A model generated the notes under the pieces. That model was not told the origin of the DNA. It searched no databases and saw nothing but the letters and a program-made list of their open reading frames with translations. Shown one piece after another: positions 1 through 5,101 of a DNA stretch of 6,313 nucleotides. Position numbers and translations under genes: made by a program. The stretch covers positions 1 to 6,313 of the forward strand of contig MHDQ01000298.1 in NCBI GenBank assembly GCA_001803565.1, written 5' to 3'. How positions within the stretch are numbered: the stretch's first letter is position 1; each line of letters opens with the position of its first letter. Origin of the DNA: Nitrospinae bacterium RIFCSPLOWO2_12_FULL_45_22. GTDB lineage: Bacteria > 2-12-FULL-45-22.

Positions 1-62
1 CAAGCCTTTTTTCCTCGAAGTCGCGAATCATATTCTCCGATCATTTCTCTCTTTCTTCGCAT
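1..62 (-). CDS. possible N-terminal fragment of a divergent gene running off the left edge
   Basis: Reading the minus strand from ATG at 62-60 gives an open frame to the window edge, beginning MRRKREMIGEYDSRLRGKKA. A second in-frame ATG lies at 44-42, preceded by a weak purine-rich stretch (AAGAGAG). The basic, charged composition would suit the start of a small DNA-binding regulator, which is also what one might expect divergent from a catabolic operon. Only about 20 residues are visible, so no family can be named. The plus strand is also open here for short stretches, and the Shine-Dalgarno support is poor. This may be non-coding. Confidence 0.2.
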   Translation of the reverse strand, partial: MRRKREMIGEYDSRLRGKKA

Positions 63-221
63 CTTGCGCCGTAACAGTTCAGGTTCTTTGTCATGAGGTT
101 TGCGTCATGTCATTGCAGGCAGGGCCAGGAGAAAAAATTTCATGATGGTTGTCACCAGGAATCGGTATTAGCAGAAAAATAGGTTTAGGATGAATGATAT
201 ATTACGGTAAAATAAAAAAAC

Positions 222-250
222 TTGATTTTTGAATAATTAACTCATAGTAT
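222..250 (+). promoter_or_regulatory. candidate sigma-70 type promoter for the radical SAM / ACAD pair
   Basis: TTGATT (222-227) and TAGTAT (245-250) match 4 of 6 bases of the -35 and -10 consensus each, with an ideal 17-bp spacer, in an AT-rich stretch. Transcription would begin near 257, leaving a leader of about 60 nt before the ATG at 317. This is the best-spaced pair seen upstream of the gene, but AT-rich DNA gives such matches readily. Confidence 0.4.
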
Positions 251-253
251 GAG
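241..253. promoter_or_regulatory. perfect 13-bp palindrome overlapping the -10, candidate operator
   Basis: CTCATA-G-TATGAG is a perfect dyad covering the predicted -10 hexamer. The half-site TATGAG recurs at 267-272, inside a second small dyad TCAT-GAT-ATGA (261-271). The two TATGAG copies start 19 bp apart, about two helical turns. A repressor binding here would block the promoter. The regulator is not identified. Confidence 0.35.
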
Positions 254-316
254 GTCTTGTTCATGATATGAGTATGCCATCAATTATGTCAGATCTTTTT
301 TTAGGAGGCCTGAAAA

Positions 317-2116
317 ATGACAAAAATATTATTCACCACCCCATGTCAGCCATATCCAACACAATTCGAGAACGATTCTCTGACTGATGTTGCTTCCCAG
401 AGGCTCTGTAAAGGTCAAGATATATTCACCTTAAGGGGCCATGTCCATTGCTATGGATTACACCTTATTGCCCAAAATATATCCCAGCCATCTATACTCC
501 TGGAATATCCCTCCTGGGACTATTTTGAAAAAGAAGTAAGGAAGGGATATGATTTTGTAGGAATAAGCTTTTTCCAGACCTGTACAGACATGGTTTTAGA
601 TATGTGCAAGATAATACGAAGAGTGGCCCCGGAAACCAAGATAGTCCTGGGCCATTATGGTGCATTAACCTTTAATGCCGCATTTCCGGAAGATTACAAG
701 AAAGAGCATGCCGATTATGTCTGCATCGGAGAAGGGATTAAATTTTTCCGGACGCTTTTGGGCGAACCCTTAGATTCACCTATAAGCCAAAGTTATCTCC
801 CTCGGTGTGGTGATAACTTACCCTGGTTAGATAGGCATCCGGGAGGAAATAATTCCTTTGTGATTGCCGGACTGGGCTGCCCGAGTGGGTGTGATTTCTG
901 TGCCACCACGGAGATGCATGCCAATGAGAGAATAATGCTCTATCCGCCGGATAAGGTCTTTGAAGAGATAAAACGGATATACCGGTCTTTCCCCAATACT
1001 GTTCAGGTTACCGTATACGATGAAGACTTTCTCAAGTATACCGAAGAGGTGAGGGAACTTGGGAGACTTGTCCAGGAAGATAGCGAATTTGGCTTAAGAA
1101 AAATCAACTGGTTTGCCTTAAGCAGTATCGAGTCTTTGAATCAATACGATTGGGATGAGCTGGCCCTTACGGGATTCGGGGGTACCTTTATTGGAATAGA
1201 GTCCAAATTCGCTCCGACTAGCGGTTATCAGAAGCGGACCGGTGATGCCAAAGAAACTATCGAAGAACTCCAGAAACGGGGTATAACCTGTCTGGGTGGG
1301 TTGATGCTGGGTTTTGATTTCCATGACCGGATAAATATTCACGAGGATATTAACTACTACATTTCCCTGGGCCTCGTCTCACACCAAATAAGCAGGGTCT
1401 CACCCCTACCTGGGACCCCTCTCTGGTATCGGCTAAAAGAAGAAAACCGCTTATTTGATATCCCCTGGGTAGATCAGAATTTTTATGGTGGAGGGATGAA
1501 GTATAAGAATTTTGAGCCCCACGAGGTAGAGGCCCTTGTCCTGGAATCATTAAAAAAGTACTATCAGACCTGGGGCCCCTCCCTCATGCGCCAATTCAGA
1601 GTGGATCTCAATGGATACGAATATTGCCATGCATCATCTCATCGGTTACTCAGGGAAGAAAGGGCAGAAAGGCATAAGGAATCGTGTGAGCGGTTATATC
1701 CCCTCCTGAGAGCAAGTGAACACTTTGCCCCGAACGGTATTGTCCGGCGGAAGATCAGGCAACTTGCGGAGCGATATACCAAAAACTTCGGTACACCCGC
1801 TCCTTCGCAAGAAATTATGTCGTACTATGTCTTGCTCAAGGCATTCCAGGCAAAAATCCGGGAAGGCATAGACCCCATCAACCGTCACCCCAAACAAGAA
1901 CCCTTCAAGATATATAGATATGACAAGAATAATGGCCAATCCGAACCACCATATAAGGTCTTGTACCCCAACAAAGATTATGGCTATGAGTTTTACCGGG
2001 ACTGGAGAGGAATCAAAGAGCAAGGGTTTACTAAAGTCCTGGATTACATTGATAAGATTCTGGCGCCCGATAAGGCAGCAAAGACAACTACCTCCATGGA
2101 TGTCAGGTGCAGATAA
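317..2116 (+). CDS. B12-binding-type radical SAM protein, substrate unknown
   Basis: This 599-residue protein has the layout of class B (cobalamin-type) radical SAM enzymes. Residues about 45-155 resemble the Rossmann-like B12-binding domain: HCYGLHLIA, then DFVGISFFQT (79-88), IVLGHYGAL (109-117) and DYVCIGEG (133-140). The radical SAM barrel spans about 181-385. It has the 4Fe-4S motif CxxxCxxC at C188, C192 and C195 within GLGCPSGCDFCATT, then YDEDF (234-238), FGGTFIGIESK (287-297), GGLMLGFDF (327-335) and SPLPGTPLW (362-370), all recurrent in this superfamily. The last 210 residues are a mostly charged domain I do not recognise. The canonical cobalamin lower-ligand motif DxHxxG is not visible, so cobalamin, if bound, may be held without a protein His. 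Known relatives perform radical methylations, ring contractions and C-C bond chemistry. The start is fixed by AGGAGG 8 nt upstream. It is probably co-transcribed with the acyl-CoA dehydrogenase 84 bp downstream. The family call is firm; the reaction is unknown. Confidence 0.92.
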   Translation: MTKILFTTPCQPYPTQFENDSLTDVASQRLCKGQDIFTLRGHVHCYGLHLIAQNISQPSILLEYPSWDYFEKEVRKGYDFVGISFFQTCTDMVLDMCKIIRRVAPETKIVLGHYGALTFNAAFPEDYKKEHADYVCIGEGIKFFRTLLGEPLDSPISQSYLPRCGDNLPWLDRHPGGNNSFVIAGLGCPSGCDFCATTEMHANERIMLYPPDKVFEEIKRIYRSFPNTVQVTVYDEDFLKYTEEVRELGRLVQEDSEFGLRKINWFALSSIESLNQYDWDELALTGFGGTFIGIESKFAPTSGYQKRTGDAKETIEELQKRGITCLGGLMLGFDFHDRINIHEDINYYISLGLVSHQISRVSPLPGTPLWYRLKEENRLFDIPWVDQNFYGGGMKYKNFEPHEVEALVLESLKKYYQTWGPSLMRQFRVDLNGYEYCHASSHRLLREERAERHKESCERLYPLLRASEHFAPNGIVRRKIRQLAERYTKNFGTPAPSQEIMSYYVLLKAFQAKIREGIDPINRHPKQEPFKIYRYDKNNGQSEPPYKVLYPNKDYGYEFYRDWRGIKEQGFTKVLDYIDKILAPDKAAKTTTSMDVRCR

Positions 2117-2200
2117 AGACATCCCCAAATATATTCATATTACCATTATGCAGGAACTTATCTTAAACTCTCGGATGAGACAGATAAAAGGAGAATAAAA

Positions 2201-3343
2201 ATGCTAAATTTTGCCTTCACTGATGAGCAAGAACTTTTCCGGAAGTCCGTAAGGAAGTTTGCCCAGACAGAGCTGGCCCCAGGCTATTTGGAACGGGCAA
2301 AGAGTGATGAATTCCCCTGGAAAATAGTAGAGATGATGAAGAGGCAGGGGCTCTTTGCTATAAACCTTGACCCAAAATATGGCGGCCAGGGGGCAGATCA
2401 TGTAACGACTGGTATTGCCATAGAGGAGATAGCCAGGGCCGATTTTAATGCTGTTTTCTGTATCGGCGTAGGGGGCCCGTTAGAAAAATTTGGTACCGAG
2501 GAACAGAGGCAAGAATGGTTAACCAGGATGGGCCGAGGGGAATGTTTCATAGGAATAGCCCTCACGGAACCCGATTGTGGCTCAGATGCGGCTGCCATCA
2601 GAACCACTGCGGTAAGGGACGGAGATGACTATATTATCAATGGGGAAAAGAGCTCTATTTCCGGCGTTACCTGGATGCATGCCTACTATTTATATGCTAA
2701 AACTGATCCGAAAGCCGGTGCCAGAGGTGTAAGCTGTTTCATCCTCCCCAAGGATATGCCCGGAGTGACTGCCTCCCGGTTCCGTGATCTGGGCTGTCGC
2801 CCCATAGGTCGCGGGACATTGGCCCTGGAAGATGTACGGCTGCCGGTGAAGAATCTGATAGGGAAAGAAGGGATGGGTTTTAAGATGGTTATGGGAGAAT
2901 TTGACTTTATTCGGGTCTTCATCGCCTTACAATGCCTTGGGGCGGCCCAGGCCTCCCTGGAAGAAGCCATTACTTACGCCAAGGAAAGGCATGCCTTTGG
3001 CCGACCCATTGCCAGGTTTGAAGGGGTCTCTTTTCCTATTGCTGAACACTATACCCTGTTGGAAGCCGCTAAGCTCCTTTGCTACAAAGCCCTATGGCTA
3101 AGGGATCAGAATCTCCCCCACACCAAAGAGGCGGCCATGGTTAAATGGTGGGCACCCAGGCTATCAGTAGATATTATTCACAATTGCCTCCTTATCCACG
3201 GCCATTCGGGTTATTCTGATGAATTTCCTCTAGAGCAACGATTACGGGATGTCATTGGATTTCAGATCGCTGATGGAACTGCCCAGATCCAAAAGATTGT
3301 GGTAGCCAGGGAGATCATTGGCCGTGATTATCTCCCTTATTGA
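2201..3343 (+). CDS. acyl-CoA dehydrogenase family flavoprotein (Asp at the usual catalytic Glu position)
   Basis: At 380 residues this is the usual length of a tetrameric FAD-dependent acyl-CoA dehydrogenase, which introduces an alpha-beta double bond into acyl-CoA and passes electrons to ETF. The N-terminal helical domain (about 1-115) begins FAFTDEQELFRKSVRKFA. The beta domain carries IALTEPDCGSDAA (119-131) and the flavin-contacting region around INGEKSSISG (146-155). The C-terminal helical domain has KERHAFGRPI (261-270), the segment that contacts FAD of the neighbouring subunit, and IADGTAQIQKIVVAREI (356-372). In MCAD-type enzymes this last segment reads YEGTxxIQ, with Glu as the base. 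Here Asp358 takes that place. The alternative base position used by isovaleryl-CoA dehydrogenase aligns by eye to Ile237, so it does not compensate. Asp may indicate a non-standard substrate, as in some ACAD subfamilies. Start: AAGGAG at 2188-2193, 7 nt before the ATG. It follows the radical SAM gene, likely in one transcript. Confidence 0.95.
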   Translation: MLNFAFTDEQELFRKSVRKFAQTELAPGYLERAKSDEFPWKIVEMMKRQGLFAINLDPKYGGQGADHVTTGIAIEEIARADFNAVFCIGVGGPLEKFGTEEQRQEWLTRMGRGECFIGIALTEPDCGSDAAAIRTTAVRDGDDYIINGEKSSISGVTWMHAYYLYAKTDPKAGARGVSCFILPKDMPGVTASRFRDLGCRPIGRGTLALEDVRLPVKNLIGKEGMGFKMVMGEFDFIRVFIALQCLGAAQASLEEAITYAKERHAFGRPIARFEGVSFPIAEHYTLLEAAKLLCYKALWLRDQNLPHTKEAAMVKWWAPRLSVDIIHNCLLIHGHSGYSDEFPLEQRLRDVIGFQIADGTAQIQKIVVAREIIGRDYLPY

Positions 3344-3378
3344 CTTTATCAATCCTCCTTTTTATGCGGCGCGTAACT

Positions 3379-3389
3379 TGACATTGTCA
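3379..3389. promoter_or_regulatory. small perfect dyad TGACA-T-TGTCA containing a -35-like TTGACA
   Basis: TTGACA (3378-3383) is a full -35 consensus match and overlaps the perfect dyad TGACATTGTCA. The best -10 at 17-18 bp spacing is weak (TCATAT 3401 or CATATT 3402). A TGTCA half-site recurs at 3399-3403 and 3439-3443. It could be a regulatory site or promoter for transcription into the structured element and the small membrane protein gene. Support is limited to the motif itself. Confidence 0.2.
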
Positions 3390-3470
3390 CATTTGCCATG
3401 TCATATTGTGCTAAAATAATTTGGGTGTGGCTATTCTTTGTCATAACGCCTATATAATATAATTTGTAGC

Positions 3471-3488
3471 AGTCGAGCTTGCTCGACT
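3471..3488. repeat. perfect palindrome 1 of the structured element
   Basis: AGTCGAGC-TT-GCTCGACT is a perfect 8-bp stem with a 2-nt centre. Its core GAGCTTGCTC (3475-3484) is the exact reverse complement of the core of the next palindrome. A short GTAG/CTAC pair (3466-3469 with 3513-3516) encloses both. Confidence 0.75.
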
Positions 3489-3494
3489 TTATTT

Positions 3495-3510
3495 GCAGAG
3501 CAAGCTCTGC
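3495..3510. repeat. perfect palindrome 2 of the structured element
   Basis: GCAGAGC-AA-GCTCTGC is a perfect 7-bp stem with a 2-nt centre, starting 6 nt after palindrome 1. Its core GAGCAAGCTC (3498-3507) can pair with 3475-3484 of palindrome 1 over 10 bp. The block can therefore fold as two small hairpins or as one larger one. Confidence 0.75.
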
Positions 3511-3518
3511 CACTACCC

Positions 3519-3548
3519 TGCCTGTGCCGGAGTCACGGCAAGCAGGCA
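3519..3548. repeat. GC-rich stem-loop, third hairpin of the element
   Basis: TGCCTG (3519-3524) pairs with CAGGCA (3543-3548) and TGCCG (3525-3529) with CGGCA (3536-3540). A 2-nt bulge (AG) and a 6-nt loop complete an 11-bp stem. It is followed by TTGATAATGG rather than a T-run, so it is not a standard intrinsic terminator. It looks like a REP-type hairpin unit. Confidence 0.65.
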
Positions 3549-3610
3549 TTGATAATGGATTTCTGACCGAAAATAGCCATACCCAAGTTTGGTTATTGAT
3601 TTAACCTGGA

Positions 3611-3639
3611 TTGATCACCTGGTCAAACCGGGCTAGAAG
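3611..3639 (+). promoter_or_regulatory. weak candidate promoter/operator before the small membrane protein gene
   Basis: TTGATC (3611-3616) and TAGAAG (3634-3639) are spaced by 17 bp and each match 4 of 6 consensus bases. The -35 lies in an imperfect dyad, TTGATCAC-CTGGTCAA (3611-3626), in which TTGA and TCAA form the outer arms. The arm spacing (8 bp) is wider than in an FNR box. A regulator site is possible but unproven. Confidence 0.2.
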
Positions 3640-3674
3640 TATAGGCTCTATTTACCTAATAGGGGAGGGCAATT

Positions 3675-3941
3675 ATGGAAGCTTTCCAGGCTGTGGAATT
3701 GGCGGTGCCTTTATGGCAACTAGCCGGGTTTGTAGCGTTAACTACCTTCTTTATGCTGTTCCATAAAACCAAGTTATGTTTGATTACCTCCTATTTATTT
3801 TCCTTTTACTGGGGCCTAATCTATAACGAAAGTACCATTTCTACCTTATTAGATGGTTCTTCTTTCACCCTGATGGTATATCTGGCATGCGGGTTGGCCT
3901 TCGTGTTCCTGGTTATTATAGCATGGATGACCACTGATTAA
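3675..3941 (+). CDS. small three-helix membrane protein of unknown function
   Basis: This 88-residue protein is almost entirely hydrophobic. Three membrane segments are apparent: about 12-29, 34-50 and 64-85. The basic turn HKTK (30-33) between the first two and the acidic loop around NESTISTLLDG (51-61) suggest, by the positive-inside rule, an outside N-terminus and an inside C-terminus. There is no signal peptide cleavage site, cofactor motif or CxxC pair; Cys35 and Cys72 are isolated. The gene is supported by a strong Shine-Dalgarno (GGGAGG 3663-3668, 6 nt before the ATG) and by a composition that only makes sense as a membrane protein. It lies just downstream of the structured element and converges on the dehydratase gene with 8 bp between stops. 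I do not recognise a named family and propose no function. Confidence 0.75.
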   Translation: MEAFQAVELAVPLWQLAGFVALTTFFMLFHKTKLCLITSYLFSFYWGLIYNESTISTLLDGSSFTLMVYLACGLAFVFLVIIAWMTTD

Positions 3942-3954
3942 GCGATAGCTTATC
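3936..3954. terminator. dyad spanning both convergent stop codons
   Basis: TAAGC-GATA-GCTTA (3939-3952) is a perfect 5-bp stem with a 4-nt loop. The outer GA/TC (3936-3937 and 3953-3954) can pair if one T is bulged. The plus-strand TAA (3939-3941) and the minus-strand TAA (3950-3952) form the mirrored ends. It may act as a weak bidirectional terminator, but the stem is short and has no proper T-tract on either side. Confidence 0.25.
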
Positions 3955-5086
3955 TGGTAGCTCCCCGGGTCGGCAATTGCACTATGGCAGTCCCTAAGGC
4001 TGTCACTTCGTTACGTTGATTCTCGCACCGAATCTCACACTCTACTAGATACTCCTGCCCCTGGGTATGTTTTTGCCTCACCCTTCCTTTACACCACTGG
4101 GTATCCCCTTCGATATTATGACGCCGGACCTGGATATTTAGGCGCTTCAGCCAGCCATCATCCCCCATCCAATTAGTTACCAGGTGCCCGAGCCAGGATA
4201 TGCGCTGCGGACCATAGTCATACAATCCAGGTACTCCCACCCGAATGGCCATATCATCGTCATAATGGACACTTTCTGGGACATCGGGCACATTAAGCCG
4301 GTTGCGAATCGGGGTACTTGGGTGGCGCTTCAAATAGGAGTAGCGGATTTCATTGGCCCACATAAAAGGTTCATTACCCCATCCAATCTTGAAGGCTACT
4401 ATATCGCTGACCGTTAGGGGCCCCTTAACTACCAGGGTAAGTTCTTCACCAGGCTGAACATCTTCCCAATAGCGGGGGGGTGCCCCACGGATCTCTTCTC
4501 TTTCAATGGCAGCCCAGATAACTTCTAATTCTTCATCGTTATAGACATGCTTTGTTATCCCATAGTACTTACCTTTCTCGCGGGCTGCATCCCTTTCATG
4601 CCGGATAGTTTGGGTAAAGAGCTCAGCTACTATCTCTCCTTTCTGGTTCCTATATACCTGACGCATAATCTGCAAAAAACTCCTGCCGGCAAACTCACTA
4701 TGGGTTTTTTCTATAAGCTCATGCAGTTGACCAGTAACGCTAATGCGATCATTGAGCCGCACAGGCTTATGGAAATGCCAATCAGTACCGGAATGCATAC
4801 CATGGACTCCTGGTAGGCCCATACGCCCGGCCATCATTGTTGTAGAAAAAAGCCACGTCGGTGGGGCAATGAGGCCACCATAGAGGGTCTTCCTGGCATA
4901 TTCTTCATCGCGCCACAGGGGATTCAGGTCACCTATGGCATCAGCCCAGTGTCTAATAGCATCTTTGGTAGCTACTTCATTGAATTGCCGGCGGGCGGGA
5001 TATTCTATCCCTTTCTCGCCTAATAATTCCTGGATCATTTCCTCAGTTATCTTAGTCTCAGTACCTCGCCTCTTGGCCTCTTTCAT
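3950..5086 (-). CDS. MaoC/FAS1-like acyl-CoA dehydratase, two hotdog domains
   Basis: This 378-residue protein reads as two tandem hotdog folds, the usual size for MaoC-type (R)-specific enoyl-CoA hydratases with an N-terminal FAS1-like dehydratase domain. The N-terminal domain (about 30-165) carries IGDLNPLWRDEEYA (51-64) and LYGGLIAPPTWLF (68-80), hallmarks of the MaoC_dehydrat_N type. In it the catalytic DxNPxH is changed to D53-L-N55-P-L-W58. The C-terminal domain (about 205-372) starts RYWEDVQPGEEL and keeps a possible active-site His in VHYDDDMA (H274, D276), but the preceding DxNP is not recognisable. QRISWLGHLVTNWMGDDGWL (294-313) matches the helix region that follows in these proteins. 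The likely role is reversible hydration of an enoyl-CoA in a beta-oxidation-like pathway. The start is fixed by GGGAGG (5099-5094), 7 nt upstream. It lies 15 bp after the racemase-like gene, so the two are almost certainly one operon. The family call is good; the substrate is unknown. Confidence 0.88.
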   Translation of the reverse strand: MKEAKRRGTETKITEEMIQELLGEKGIEYPARRQFNEVATKDAIRHWADAIGDLNPLWRDEEYARKTLYGGLIAPPTWLFSTTMMAGRMGLPGVHGMHSGTDWHFHKPVRLNDRISVTGQLHELIEKTHSEFAGRSFLQIMRQVYRNQKGEIVAELFTQTIRHERDAAREKGKYYGITKHVYNDEELEVIWAAIEREEIRGAPPRYWEDVQPGEELTLVVKGPLTVSDIVAFKIGWGNEPFMWANEIRYSYLKRHPSTPIRNRLNVPDVPESVHYDDDMAIRVGVPGLYDYGPQRISWLGHLVTNWMGDDGWLKRLNIQVRRHNIEGDTQWCKGRVRQKHTQGQEYLVECEIRCENQRNEVTALGTAIVQLPTRGATR

Positions 5087-5101
5087 AGAATAGCCTCCCT
5101 A

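Larger units (their letters stand above)
63..316. other. intergenic region upstream of the radical SAM gene
   Basis: No open frame of credible coding character fills this stretch. The left part (about 63-140) is of mixed composition and carries GTCATG at 90-95 and 104-109 plus GTCAT at 109-113, spaced like possible regulator half-sites. The right part (about 142-302) is very AT-rich and has the look of a promoter region. I looked for a cobalamin riboswitch, which could be expected before a B12-type enzyme, and saw no recognisable conserved core. A strong Shine-Dalgarno (AGGAGG, 303-308) ends the region, 8 nt before the ATG at 317. Confidence 0.6.
3418..3589. repeat. MITE/REP-like structured element with 29-bp imperfect terminal inverted repeats
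   Basis: The arms 3418-3446 and 3561-3589 are reverse complements at 23 of 29 positions; the mismatches fall at 3420, 3427, 3436, 3438, 3439 and 3444, and the first two would be G-U pairs in RNA. The central block TGGCTATT (3428-3435) is perfectly mirrored at 3572-3579. Between the arms lie three separate hairpins and no plausible gene. This suits a non-autonomous mobile repeat (MITE or REP/BIME-like) or a structured RNA closed by a long stem. No clear target-site duplication flanks it, and no transposase is present in the window. The only open frame here (66 codons, minus strand) runs through the palindromes and has no coding character. Confidence 0.5.

Noticed and set aside
142-316. Cobalamin riboswitch before the B12-type enzyme
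   Set aside because: The leader is only about 60 nt from the predicted start, is AT-rich and shows no conserved riboswitch core.
1694-2128. Minus-strand 144-codon frame
   Set aside because: It is antisense to the C-terminal part of the radical SAM gene, without domain signal or Shine-Dalgarno support.
1920-2198. Plus-strand 92-codon frame overlapping the end of the radical SAM gene and the gap before the ACAD
   Set aside because: Most of it lies inside the well-supported radical SAM frame. It has no ribosome binding site and no recognisable protein character; the purine-rich site at its end serves the ACAD start.
3453-3458. TATAAT as the -10 of a promoter inside the element
   Set aside because: The hexamer is a perfect match, but the sequence at 16-18 bp upstream has no -35 resemblance, and AT-rich spacers produce such hexamers easily.
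3349-3549. Minus-strand 66-codon frame in the intergenic gap
   Set aside because: It runs through the palindromes of the structured element, has no ribosome binding site and no protein-like composition.
3519-3560. Intrinsic terminator for the ACAD transcript
   Set aside because: The hairpin is strong but is followed by TTGATAATGG instead of a T-run, and it lies about 175 bp after the stop within an inverted-repeat element.
3611-3626. FNR/CRP-type binding site
   Set aside because: The TTGA and TCAA arms are separated by 8 bp instead of the 6 bp of an FNR box, and the TGTGA/TCACA core of CRP is absent.
4547-4816. Plus-strand 89-codon hydrophobic-looking frame
   Set aside because: It is antisense to the MaoC-like gene. 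Its hydrophobicity is a by-product of charged codons read in reverse.
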